Assembly (NCBI GenBank): GCA_903919215.1
Contig: CAIXHI010000433.1
Location: 1 to 24,119 of the forward strand
Direction: 5' to 3'
DNA length: 24,119 nt
DNA from: an uncultured Acidimicrobiaceae bacterium
GTDB taxonomy: Bacteria > Actinomycetota > Acidimicrobiia > Acidimicrobiales > Ilumatobacteraceae
Position numbers and translations under genes: made by a program. Of this stretch, positions 1 to 7,065 are shown piece after piece (position 1 is the stretch's first letter; each line of letters opens with the position of its first letter). The notes beneath the pieces are model-generated. The model searched no databases, was not told the DNA's origin, and saw only the letters and a list, made by a program, of their open reading frames with translations.

Positions 1-287
1 ATCGCCGCGTGTGGCGTGTCGGGGCAGTCGGCGTTGACCGCGAGCACCGGGGCCGTCGAGTCCGGAGCAGCGACGGTGGCGGCGGTCGTGGTGGACGCAT
101 CGCCGTCGGCCTCGTCGGTGATCGAGTCGCTGGTGATCGGACCGTCCGTGGTCTGCGGGCCCGGCAGGCTGTTCGCCACGTCAGAGGCAGCGCTGTACTT
201 GGGTTCGTCGTCGACCAGTTTCGCCAGCCCGAACAGCACCATCACGCCCACGAGCGCGAGTGCGAGAGTGCGATGGCTTCCCGACAT
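1..287 (-). CDS. Membrane-anchored extracytoplasmic protein, N-terminal part (partial at window edge)
   Basis: The frame opens with ATG at 287 and stays open to the left edge, giving 95 visible residues. It begins with a short basic stretch (MSGSHR) and one hydrophobic segment at about residues 7-22 (LALALVGVMVLFGLAK), fitting an uncleaved signal anchor. A low-complexity acidic and Thr/Ala/Ser-rich stretch follows, typical of an extracytoplasmic linker. A Cys lies near the visible end (NADCPDTP), and the folded domain must lie outside the window. The gene starts 12 nt after the stop of the VOC-like gene on the same strand, so it is probably the last visible member of that operon. I recognise no family. 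The overlapping plus-strand frame has no plausible protein character. I am fairly sure the gene is real and unsure of its function. Confidence 0.72.
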   Translation of the reverse strand, partial: MSGSHRTLALALVGVMVLFGLAKLVDDEPKYSAASDVANSLPGPQTTDGPITSDSITDEADGDASTTTAATVAAPDSTAPVLAVNADCPDTPHAA

Positions 288-299
288 ACGCCGTCAATC

Positions 300-917
300 C
301 TAGGGCCTGACATCAGGGGTCATCAGGGCGGCCGGTAGCCCCAGGCCAAGACCGGAGCGAACCGTGGCGATGAACCGCCCGGGCTGCACTGCTGGCTTCG
401 GAGCGCTCACCACATCCGGGCCGAGCCGTTCGCAGAGTGCGAACAGATCGGTGACGTTCCACACGAAGCCCCAGAACGATGTGGTGGGTGCCGTGACCTG
501 CGGCGATTCAACGACCTCGACGATCAGTTCGCCGAGACGGTGGAACCCCTGACGTGCGGCGCCGGCCTCACGCACCCGTTTCAGCGGCGCACCGGTGGCA
601 TGCTCGATCGCCCCACACGTGCGGGCGAGCGATGAGGTCAGCACCACCTGATGGTCGAAGCCGATCAGACCCAGATCGTCACCCGAACCCACCTCTGGCG
701 GCACGTTGAGGTGGTGCGTGGCAAGACCGTCGATGTCGGTGACCGATGTGTCGGGCGCACCCACCAATCCCCAACCGACGACACCGCTCGCGCCGACGGG
801 TTCGACGAAGCGCAGCACGATGCCGCCCACACGAGCGCGGCCGTCGTTCACGTGCAGCCCAAGACGCTGCCATGGCTCAATCGCTGACGCCACCACCAAC
901 TCGCCGACCGTCGTCAT
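300..917 (-). CDS. Glyoxalase/VOC-superfamily-like protein
   Basis: A 205-residue protein. I start it at ATG 917 (MTTVGELVVASAIEPWQ). An upstream start at 983 would overlap the oligopeptidase gene by 56 nt and adds residues with no family character. The first quarter holds strand-like segments (VGGIVLRFVE, VVGWGLVG). The middle has the typical vicinal-oxygen-chelate opening GFDHQVVLTSSLARTCGAIEH, in which His can serve as a metal ligand. Further on, LGELIVEVVE and TSFWGFVWNVTDL match the closing strands of such a barrel. Members act as lyases, dioxygenases or resistance proteins, so the substrate cannot be inferred. The gene lies 10 nt downstream of the prolyl oligopeptidase stop and 12 nt upstream of the next gene, so it is almost certainly co-transcribed. 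The family call is moderately secure and no specific function is claimed. Confidence 0.7.
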   Translation of the reverse strand: MTTVGELVVASAIEPWQRLGLHVNDGRARVGGIVLRFVEPVGASGVVGWGLVGAPDTSVTDIDGLATHHLNVPPEVGSGDDLGLIGFDHQVVLTSSLARTCGAIEHATGAPLKRVREAGAARQGFHRLGELIVEVVESPQVTAPTTSFWGFVWNVTDLFALCERLGPDVVSAPKPAVQPGRFIATVRSGLGLGLPAALMTPDVRP

Positions 918-927
918 GGCAGCACCA

Positions 928-2964
928 TCACAGTGAAGGCTCGAAGCCGAGTTGGCGGCAGAAGAACGCCAGCACGTCGGCACCCTCCATCACGCGCATC
1001 GACGCCGGCTTACCCACCCCGTGCCCGGCGCGGCCGGACTGCATCAACAAGATCGGTCGTTCGTCCTGGCCAGTGCTCGCCCACGTGAGCGCGGCGGCCA
1101 TCTTGCGCGCATGACAGGGGTCGACGCGGGTGTCGCCCTCGGCTGTGGTGAACAGCACCGCCGGGTACGCGCGACCTTCGGTCACGTGGTGGTACGGCGA
1201 GTACGCGTGCAACCAGCCGAACTCCTCCACCACGTCGGGGTCGCCGTACTCGTCGGTCCAGAGGCGGGCGATGAGGAACTGCGGGTAGCGGATCATGTCG
1301 AGCAACGGCACGGCGCACCACACCACCGGCGCGAGGTCGGGGCGCTGCGTGACGGCCGCCCCCATCAGCAGACCACCGTTGCTGCCACCGTGCAACGCCA
1401 GCAGATTGCGACTGGTGTAGCCCTCGGCCACCAACCAGTCGGCCGCAGCGTGGAAGTCGTCGAACACGTGCTGCTTGTTCGCGCGGCGACCGGCCAGGTG
1501 CCACGCCTCGCCGTACTCATAACCACCGCGCAGGCCGGCGATGCAATACACGCCACCCACTGCGCACCACGCAGCCAGGTTCGGCATCCACACGGGCGAC
1601 TCGGCGATCGCAAACCCGCCGTAGCCGGTGAGGATCAACGGGGTGTCGGCACTCGGCACGATGTCCACGCGGTGGGCCACGAACATCGGGATCAGCGTGC
1701 CGTCGAGCGACGGGTACTGGATCTGCGTGACGCTGAGTTGCGGCAACAGCGTCGCATCGGGGACGGCACCCCACGACCGCACGCCATCGGCCGCAGTGAA
1801 GCGGTGCACGTCGATCGGTGCGCCAAACGTGCCCCGGGCGAGGAACGCCCTGCCGTCGGCGGCGTCGAGCGCGACGACGCTGGCCACGCCGAGGTCGAGG
1901 CGCTCGCCACCGGGCCAGCGTTCCACCACGTCGATTCCCACCTGGCTGGCGACCACCAAAAGTTCATCGGCGCAACTGATGTGCGCGCCCAGCACGACAT
2001 CGGGCCGCTCGGCCACGACGGTGGTCCACGTGGTGGGGTCGGTCAACGCCGCGCGGATCACGCGGCCGTTCGGCGCATCCAGCGTGGTGACACCGACCAG
2101 TTCGTCGCCGACGACTCGCAGCGACGTCTGCGCCTGCTGCCCTGCGACCACGACGGTCCACTCACCCGACGCCACCTCCAACATGTGGACGTCGATGCGT
2201 GTCCAGCCCGCCATCACGTGCACGAGCACGTATCGGCCGTCATCGCTGATGCTGACATCGGGCCAACTCTCAGGAGTGGGCAGACGGTCGAACACCACCG
2301 GGTCGACGGCCGCGGGTGCTCCGTCGATGGGCGCAGTCAGCGAGTGGTAGCGGATATGGCGGTGGTACTCGTCGCCCGACGGGTACACGGCGTACCAGAA
2401 CCCCGAACCGTCTGGCCGCCAGGCGACGCTGGCCGCGCGCGTATTCGGAATGCGCAGCGGCAGCACACGCCCGGTGGCGACCTCCAACACGTGCAGCACC
2501 GAGTTCTCCGTGCCACCTTCGCTGAGGCCGATGGCCACCAGCGTGCCGTCCGGCGATGGGTGGAACCAGTCGATCGCCACAGCATGGTCGTCGGCGAGTG
2601 CGGCGGGGTCGAGCAACGTGCGCGGCGGAACACTGGGGTCGATGGCGCTGCGCAACACCAGCACGTACTGGTCGGCGCCGGCCGGGCGTTCGATCACGAA
2701 CAGGTGCTCACCAGCCACGCTGAGCGACAGCGTCGTGGGCAGCGCCGTGAGCGCGGAAAGGCGCTCGTGCCAGCGGCCCCATACGGGACTGGCAACGAGC
2801 GCCTCGCGAGTTCTCTGGTTGTGGGCCGCCACCCACTCGGTGACCTCGACAGCATTGCCGTCTTCCAGCCACCGATACGGATCTGGCACCTCGACGCCAT
2901 GGTAGACGTCGGCCTCGGTACCGCGCCGGGTGGCGGGTACAGGGGCTACAGGTGTGTCAGCCAC
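928..2964 (-). CDS. Prolyl oligopeptidase family serine peptidase (S9A)
   Basis: A 678-residue protein, close to the usual ~700 of prolyl endopeptidases, which cleave after proline in short peptides. The N-terminus shows the family opening (VYHGVEVPDPYRWLED), followed by a seven-bladed propeller region to about residue 400. The alpha/beta-hydrolase domain then has YGGF, LRGGYEYGEAWH and the nucleophile motif GGSNGG. The catalytic triad reads Ser528 (GGSNGG), Asp611 (GDTRV) and His648 (AGHGVG). The spacings of 83 and 37 residues resemble the classical enzyme. No signal peptide is visible, so it is probably cytoplasmic. The start is GTG at 2964, overlapping the end of the bL37-like gene by 8 nt, which suggests translational coupling. 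The VOC-like gene follows 10 nt downstream. The long open frame on the opposite strand is its shadow. Confidence 0.93.
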   Translation of the reverse strand: MADTPVAPVPATRRGTEADVYHGVEVPDPYRWLEDGNAVEVTEWVAAHNQRTREALVASPVWGRWHERLSALTALPTTLSLSVAGEHLFVIERPAGADQYVLVLRSAIDPSVPPRTLLDPAALADDHAVAIDWFHPSPDGTLVAIGLSEGGTENSVLHVLEVATGRVLPLRIPNTRAASVAWRPDGSGFWYAVYPSGDEYHRHIRYHSLTAPIDGAPAAVDPVVFDRLPTPESWPDVSISDDGRYVLVHVMAGWTRIDVHMLEVASGEWTVVVAGQQAQTSLRVVGDELVGVTTLDAPNGRVIRAALTDPTTWTTVVAERPDVVLGAHISCADELLVVASQVGIDVVERWPGGERLDLGVASVVALDAADGRAFLARGTFGAPIDVHRFTAADGVRSWGAVPDATLLPQLSVTQIQYPSLDGTLIPMFVAHRVDIVPSADTPLILTGYGGFAIAESPVWMPNLAAWCAVGGVYCIAGLRGGYEYGEAWHLAGRRANKQHVFDDFHAAADWLVAEGYTSRNLLALHGGSNGGLLMGAAVTQRPDLAPVVWCAVPLLDMIRYPQFLIARLWTDEYGDPDVVEEFGWLHAYSPYHHVTEGRAYPAVLFTTAEGDTRVDPCHARKMAAALTWASTGQDERPILLMQSGRAGHGVGKPASMRVMEGADVLAFFCRQLGFEPSL

Positions 2965-3043
2965 GCCCCATGTTCGGACGCTTACCGTGGTTGGCCTTGC
3001 TGCGGCGCAAACGCGCCTTGCGCTTCTTGGTCTTCTTCGACAT
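2957..3043 (-). CDS. Small basic ribosomal protein, bL37-like (28 aa)
   Basis: A 28-residue, Lys/Arg-rich protein starting at ATG 3043 (MSKKTKKRKARLRRSKANH) and ending at TGA 2957-2959. The C-terminal motif KANHGKRPN is, from memory, the conserved signature of the tiny actinobacterial large-subunit protein bL37, first seen in mycobacterial ribosome structures. Such proteins are about 24 residues long, wedge into rRNA and have no enzymatic role. The gene is too short for most gene callers. It begins 19 nt after the PHP gene stop and overlaps the oligopeptidase start by 8 nt. Its upstream 40 nt carry TTGGGT and TAGCGT hexamers 18 nt apart, so it may have its own promoter inside the operon. The extra MGRG tail after the motif is slightly longer than I recall for mycobacteria. 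Confidence 0.82.
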   Translation of the reverse strand: MSKKTKKRKARLRRSKANHGKRPNMGRG

Positions 3044-3051
3044 AGGTTGCC

Positions 3052-3081
3052 ACGCTACCGGGCTAGGTACCCGCGACCCAA
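3052..3081 (-). promoter_or_regulatory. Putative promoter for the bL37-like gene
   Basis: On the minus strand TTGGGT (3081-3076) and TAGCGT (3057-3052) are separated by 18 nt, and the -10-like hexamer ends 8 nt before the ATG at 3043. The same layout (TTGGGG, 17 nt, TAGCGT) precedes the bS22-type gene at 20124. Such spacing would give a leaderless or very short-leader transcript, which is common in actinobacteria. No clear Shine-Dalgarno sequence is seen. This is inferred from sequence pattern only; the -35 element lies inside the 3' end of the PHP gene. Confidence 0.4.
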
Positions 3082-4067
3082 CGGATGAGCACATCTACCG
3101 GCCACGAGTTCAGTACTCGGTCGAGCGGGACCCCCACCTCGGCCGCCCGATCGCACCCCTTGGGCTGCCATTCCAGCTGGCCTGTCGCGTGCGCATCGCT
3201 GTCGATGCTGAAATGGCAGCCGTGGTCGATCGCCGCTCGGAGCATGGCCCGTGGCGGGTCGAGGCGCTCGGGGCGACAGTTGATCTCCACCGCCGTGCGG
3301 TGTTGCGCGCACGCGGCGAGGACCGCGTCCTGGTCGAACGTCGACGGGTCGCGCTTGCCGATCATCCGACCAGTGCAATGCCCGAGGATGTCGACGTGCG
3401 AGTTCTCGATGGCCCGCACCATGCGCTCGGTCATCGGCCCTTCTGGCATCCGCAACTTGCTGTGGACGCTGGCGACCACCACGTCCAGCTGCGACAGCAC
3501 ATCGTCGCCGTGGTCGAGCGTCCCGTCCTCGAGGATGTCGACCTCGATGCCGGTGAGGATGCGGAATGGGGCGAGCACCTCGTTCAGCCGGGCCACTTCG
3601 GCGACCTGCTGTTGCAGACGTTCGGCGCTGAGACCGTGGGCCACCGTCAGCCGCGGCGAGTGGTCGGTGAGTACGATGTACTCGTGCCCCAGGTCGATTG
3701 CCGTGCGGGCCATCTGCTCGACCGTGGCGGCGCCGTCGCTCCAGCGGCTGTGCAGGTGCAGGTCGCCGCGGAGTGCGTTCCGGTAGACCGCACCGGCATC
3801 CGTGATCGGCACGCCGGTCGTCGCTTCCAGGTCGATGAGGTACGCGACATCGCCACCGGCGAGCGCCTGCTGGATGACCTTGGCCGAGCTGTCACCGATC
3901 CCGTCGAGTTCGGTGAGCGTGCCCGCCACTGCCCGGTGTTCGAGTTCATCTGCCGGCAGCGAGCGCACGACGTCGAGCGCCCGCACAAAGGCCTTGGCCT
4001 TGAACCCCGACTGTTCAGCTCGGTCGAGACAGTGCACCACACGTTCGAGAGCGGCAACCGGCGTCAC
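3063..4067 (-). CDS. PHP domain protein with helix-hairpin-helix N-terminus (PolX C-terminal-like)
   Basis: A 334-residue protein. The start GTG at 4067 forms a GTGA overlap with the stop of the LPxTG gene; the longer open frame upstream is a shadow of that gene. Residues 1-95 contain a helix-hairpin-helix region (LTELDGIGDSSAKVIQQAL, about 51-69), a DNA-backbone binding element. From about residue 100 a PHP metallo-phosphoesterase domain follows: DLHLHS (102-107), TDHS (134-137), GIEVDI, VASVHS, ILGHCTGR and a closing DSDAH. These His/Asp residues bind the metals. The arrangement matches the C-terminal part of bacterial family X DNA polymerases without the polymerase domain. Known relatives are phosphatases or 3'-5' exonucleases, so a DNA-repair or nucleotide-phosphatase role is an inference. 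The bL37-like gene follows 19 nt downstream. Confidence 0.85.
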   Translation of the reverse strand: MTPVAALERVVHCLDRAEQSGFKAKAFVRALDVVRSLPADELEHRAVAGTLTELDGIGDSSAKVIQQALAGGDVAYLIDLEATTGVPITDAGAVYRNALRGDLHLHSRWSDGAATVEQMARTAIDLGHEYIVLTDHSPRLTVAHGLSAERLQQQVAEVARLNEVLAPFRILTGIEVDILEDGTLDHGDDVLSQLDVVVASVHSKLRMPEGPMTERMVRAIENSHVDILGHCTGRMIGKRDPSTFDQDAVLAACAQHRTAVEINCRPERLDPPRAMLRAAIDHGCHFSIDSDAHATGQLEWQPKGCDRAAEVGVPLDRVLNSWPVDVLIRWVAGT

Positions 4068-5224
4068 CCACGTGAGTGTAGATGGGGCGACGCGAACGCT
4101 GGTTCGCGCTGTGGCTCGCGGCGACGGAGGGTGCCCAAGAGGCCGACGCCGCCCACCAGCAGGGCGGTGGCCAGGTAGGCGACCACTCCGTCGCCACGAC
4201 CTCCCGTATGCGGCAGCGGGGGCACCACGACCGCGGGATCGGTCGGCGGCGGATCCGTCGGCGGCGGATCCGTCGGCGTCGGATCGGTCGGTTCGGGGAC
4301 GTCGAGCCGAACGGTCGCTTGCACCACGCCAGCGCGCCCAGCGGTCAGCAACGGTTGCGCGCCATCGGCGTCGGGCAGCGCCGGTTCGCCCAGGTACACC
4401 TCGGCCGGGCCAGGCGCTGCTGCAGTGGCGACCACGGTGACAGTGCCGGATGACGGGATCGGCACCGCCACCGTGGTCGTGCCATCCGCACTCGTGGTGG
4501 CAGCCAACGGGAGGTCGCTGCCGCTGACGAGCACGGAGATCGGCTGATCGGGAACGGGGCTCGGTGCGGCGTCGGGCGATGCAGACGTCGTCAGCTCCAG
4601 CGCCAACATGCCATCGGGCGCGAGCGACGCAGTCAGCACCCACTCACCGCTCATCCGTTCGGCTTCGACATCGAGATCGACGGCCCGCCGCTGCAGGTCG
4701 GGAAACCCGGCCGTCACCGCGTTGTCGGTCAGCGACGGGATCAGTGGGCCGGCGCCGAGTGCCGACTCGTCCTGCGAGTAGTAGTGCGCCACCACCCACA
4801 TCGCCGCCGCGGTGAGGTCGTCATCGGTCTGCCCGTACTTCCACGTCAGGTATGCACTGCGCTGACCGGTGGGGTCGTTCGGCAGCGACGCAGCCACCCG
4901 GTGGGCGGCGACCGCCGTGGTCGGGTGCGTACCGAGTTGGTACGTGCAGGTGCCTCGCCGAGTACGGCCCGACTCGTCGACGAACAACCATTGCCCCGCC
5001 CAGGTGTGTGGACCGCTCGGCGTGGCGAGGAACCGGCCAGCACAGCGGTAGTCCGCTCCCTGATCGCCAGAGTGCTGCACACACCCGGTGGGCACGTCGG
5101 CGGCCCGCGGAGTGGGCTGGCCTGCGCCGGCCGTAGGAAGCTCGGCCGGCGCGGCCAGCACCGCCACCACAATCGCCGCCACGCAGAGGAGGAGGGAGCG
5201 GCGAGTCGTGAGGATGGGTGGCAT
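4064..5224 (-). CDS. Secreted LPxTG-type cell-wall-anchored protein
   Basis: A 386-residue protein starting at ATG 5224 (MPPILTTRRSLLLC). A GTG at 5272 would put 16 extra residues in front of the signal peptide. Residues 8-30 form a signal peptide ending near APAELPTAGA. The following ~150 residues include CVQHSGDQGADYRCAG, CTYQLG, YLTWKYGQTDDDLTAAAMW and paired cysteines. That middle stretch resembles the Y-G-x-T-x-D/AAA segment I associate with actinobacterial surface proteins carrying thioester-like domains, a weak resemblance only. A beta-rich region follows, then a Pro/Thr/Asp spacer of repeated PTDPP units. The C-terminus has LPHTG at residues 337-341, a hydrophobic helix (VVAYLATALLVGGVGLLGTL) and RRR: a complete sortase sorting signal. 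No sortase gene is in the window. It leads the minus-strand operon and diverges from ychF; its ligand is unknown. Confidence 0.85.
   Translation of the reverse strand: MPPILTTRRSLLLCVAAIVVAVLAAPAELPTAGAGQPTPRAADVPTGCVQHSGDQGADYRCAGRFLATPSGPHTWAGQWLFVDESGRTRRGTCTYQLGTHPTTAVAAHRVAASLPNDPTGQRSAYLTWKYGQTDDDLTAAAMWVVAHYYSQDESALGAGPLIPSLTDNAVTAGFPDLQRRAVDLDVEAERMSGEWVLTASLAPDGMLALELTTSASPDAAPSPVPDQPISVLVSGSDLPLAATTSADGTTTVAVPIPSSGTVTVVATAAAPGPAEVYLGEPALPDADGAQPLLTAGRAGVVQATVRLDVPEPTDPTPTDPPPTDPPPTDPAVVVPPLPHTGGRGDGVVAYLATALLVGGVGLLGTLRRREPQREPAFASPHLHSRG
4240..4300. repeat. Short in-frame tandem repeat encoding the PTDPP spacer
   Basis: The plus strand carries repeated 15-nt units of the form ggcggatccgtcggc, reading on the minus strand as PTDPP. 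They encode the flexible wall-spanning spacer just before the LPHTG signal. The near-identity of the units at the DNA level suggests recent slippage expansion, so the copy number may vary between strains. Confidence 0.7.
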
Positions 5225-5313
5225 ACCCGCACTGGGTACGGCGAGATCGCCGAACCGGCAGGCAGTGCGCACGAATCTTCCGCGACCCCTCGGCGATAGC
5301 GTGGGAAGCCGCT

Positions 5314-6402
5314 ATGGAACGCTTCGGCCTGGTCGGTCTCCCCAACGCGGGCAAGAGCTCGTTGTACAACGCACTCACGGGTGGCGGTGCGCTGGCCGCG
5401 CCGTACCCGTTCGCCACGAAAGACCCGAACATCGGCGTGGCCAAGGTGCCCGACGACCGTGTCGACCGGCTTGCCGTGATGAGCAAGACCAAGGTGCTCG
5501 TGCACGCGTCAGTCCAGGTCGTCGACATCGGCGGCCTCGTCGAGGGTGCCTCCAAGGGTGAGGGTTTGGGCAACAAGTTCCTGGCCAACATCCGCGAGGT
5601 CGACGCCATCGTGTTCGTGCTGCGGGCCTTCGTCGACGACGACGTCACCGGCCCCTCCGACCCGATCGAGCATCTACGCGTCGTTGAAATCGAGTTGGCG
5701 CTCGCCGACCTTGAGACCGTCGAGAAGCGCCTCAACCAGGCCACCCGCCAGGCCAAGCTCGACAAGGGTGCGGCCGGCGAACTGGAAGCCCTGCAGGCCG
5801 CGTACGACAGCCTGGCCGAGGGTATTCCGCTGTACCGCGCCGGCCTCAAGGCCGAGTGGAAGGAAACGCTGAAGCCGTACTTCTTGCTCACCAACCGCTC
5901 GGTGCTCGCGGTGGTCAACGTGGGCGAGAACGAGCTCGACAAGATCCCCGAGGTCGAAGCCCGCGTGCGCGCCGAACTCACCTCCGCCGGCGACAACGTC
6001 GAGGTCATCGGTATGTGCGTGCAGCTCGAGGCCGAGGCCGCTTCCATCGTCGACCCCGTCGAGCGTGCCGAGATGCTGGAGGGCTTCGGCCTGGGCGAGG
6101 GCGCCTTGTTCCGCATGGTGCGTTCGGCGTACCACCTGCTGGGCCTGCGCACGTACTTCACCACCGGCGAGAAGGAAACCCGCGCCTGGACGTTCTACGC
6201 GGGCAGCAGTGCCCCCGAGTGCGCTGGCCGCATCCACACCGACTTCCAGCGCGGCTTCATCAAGGCCGAGGTCATCCACTGGGACGACCTGCTCGAGATC
6301 GGTGGCTGGAACAAGGCCAAGGACGTCGGCAAGATCCGCATCGAAGGCAAGGACTACCACCCCCTCGACGGCGATGTGATGGAGTTCCGCTTCAACGTCT
6401 GA
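5314..6402 (+). CDS. ychF: Redox-regulated ATPase/GTPase YchF (Obg family)
   Basis: A 362-residue protein, matching the usual ~363. The true start is ATG 5314 (MERFGLVGLPNAGKSSLYNAL), preceded by GGGAAG at 5303-5308; the frame is open for 96 nt further upstream without family character. The P-loop GLPNAGKSS lies at residues 6-14. DIGGLVEGASKGEGLGNKFL is the switch region, and VVNVGENE replaces the normal NKxD motif; this loss of GTP selectivity lets YchF bind ATP. A coiled-coil insertion (about residues 125-175, rich in E/K/L/A) follows, and the C-terminal TGS domain ends LDGDVMEFRFNV. YchF binds ribosomes and is linked to stress and redox responses. It is divergent from the LPxTG operon and convergent with the ACT gene. 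Confidence 0.95.
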   Translation: MERFGLVGLPNAGKSSLYNALTGGGALAAPYPFATKDPNIGVAKVPDDRVDRLAVMSKTKVLVHASVQVVDIGGLVEGASKGEGLGNKFLANIREVDAIVFVLRAFVDDDVTGPSDPIEHLRVVEIELALADLETVEKRLNQATRQAKLDKGAAGELEALQAAYDSLAEGIPLYRAGLKAEWKETLKPYFLLTNRSVLAVVNVGENELDKIPEVEARVRAELTSAGDNVEVIGMCVQLEAEAASIVDPVERAEMLEGFGLGEGALFRMVRSAYHLLGLRTYFTTGEKETRAWTFYAGSSAPECAGRIHTDFQRGFIKAEVIHWDDLLEIGGWNKAKDVGKIRIEGKDYHPLDGDVMEFRFNV

Positions 6403-6430
6403 GCGGCCACCCCTGCCCCGTCCTCAGTCA

Positions 6431-6578
6431 GGCGCGATTCATGCCACCCGACAGCGCGTCGGGCGCGATTCATGCCGCTGTTGACCGACTCAGCCCCCAC
6501 GGGCGTGCTTCATGCCAGCGTGTGGCACACATCGCGCCCATAGACGCCGGCCAGGGCCGGTGGCACCGTGAATCGTGC
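6431..6578. repeat. Intergenic word repeat: three direct and two degenerate inverted copies
   Basis: The 204-nt gap between convergent ychF and the ACT gene contains GGCGCGATTCATGCC exactly at 6431-6445 and 6462-6476, and a variant GGCGTGCTTCATGCC at 6502-6516. An inverted near-copy GGCACACATCGCGCCC follows at 6524-6539 (13 of 16 match), and a looser one, GGCACCGTGAATCGTGC, at 6562-6578. The direct and inverted copies can pair into stems, so the region could end transcription from both sides, although no T-tract follows. No open frame or tRNA is seen here. The arrangement parallels the repeats at 14509-14650. Confidence 0.75.
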
Positions 6579-6606
6579 TCGTGCTCCGGCTCCGGTCTGT
6601 GCCGGG

Positions 6607-6987
6607 TCAGGACTTGCCGAGCGCCTTCTTCAGACCTTCGATGTCGGCGGCACCGAACACCACTCGGTTGTTGGTGGCGACGTACACCGTGTCGATGTTG
6701 ACGCCGGCCTGCGCGATCTTGCGCGTGAGGTCGGCCAGTACACCCGGCTCATCGTGCACTTCCACGACCACCACCTCGTGCTCACGAGTGATCACCGCAC
6801 GGTGTGTCAGCGCGAGCGCGTGACGAACGGGCTCCGCATGCGGCACCAAGATGTGCAACTCAGCCTTCTCGCCACCACCGGTGAAGGTCGCCGCTGCCAG
6901 GTTCACGCCAGCGTCGCTGACCGCCGCCGTGAGTTCAGCCAGAGCACCCGGCTTGTTCTCCACCTCGATGATGATGTCGATCGACAT
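6607..6987 (-). CDS. Tandem ACT-domain protein (putative amino-acid sensor)
   Basis: A 126-residue protein made of two ACT domains. The first (residues 1-65) opens MSIDIIIEVENKPGALAELTAAV; the second (about 66-126) reads VVVVEVHDEPGVLADLTRKIAQAGVNID. Each shows the beta-strand, N/D-x-PG-x-L and helix pattern that forms ligand-binding dimers, usually for amino acids. No catalytic domain is attached, so it is probably a small-molecule-binding regulator or a partner of another enzyme. ATG 6987 is the start; GGGGG and AGGA lie just upstream. The gene lies 78 nt downstream of carbamate kinase on the same strand. A hairpin sits between them, so co-transcription is possible but not certain. A role in nitrogen or amino-acid sensing is an inference from the domain and its neighbour. 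Confidence 0.85.
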   Translation of the reverse strand: MSIDIIIEVENKPGALAELTAAVSDAGVNLAAATFTGGGEKAELHILVPHAEPVRHALALTHRAVITREHEVVVVEVHDEPGVLADLTRKIAQAGVNIDTVYVATNNRVVFGAADIEGLKKALGKS

Positions 6988-7018
6988 GTCCTGAACCCCC
7001 GTTGTTGTAGTAACCGCA

Positions 7019-7055
7019 TTGTTCCACCCTGAATGCTGAGGCGAGCATGGAACAA
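7019..7055. terminator. Hairpin between carbamate kinase and ACT genes
   Basis: Outer arms TTGTTCC (7019-7025) and GGAACAA (7049-7055) enclose an inner stem ATGCT (7033-7037)/AGCAT (7044-7048) with a GAGGCG loop and a 7-nt bulge. It lies 11 nt downstream of the carbamate kinase stop. There is no T-run on the minus strand, so it could be a weak terminator, an RNA-processing signal or an operator for the ACT gene. It is a sequence pattern only. Confidence 0.35.
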
Positions 7056-7065
7056 AGTCCCGACT

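Noticed and set aside
952..3045. 697-codon open frame on the plus strand
   Set aside because: It lies antisense to the prolyl oligopeptidase gene, whose triad and length are intact. The translated product is His/Arg-rich with no family character, a normal effect of high GC third positions.
2952..4178. 408-codon plus-strand frame
   Set aside because: Antisense to the PHP and bL37-like genes, which carry clear motifs.
4067..4643. Longer PHP protein starting at 4643
   Set aside because: This part overlaps the LPxTG protein coding sequence in another frame. The GTGA start at 4067 gives the family length.
6431..6516. CRISPR-like spacing of a repeated word
   Set aside because: Only three copies of 15 nt with unequal spacing (31 and 40 nt), inverted copies as well, and no cas genes.
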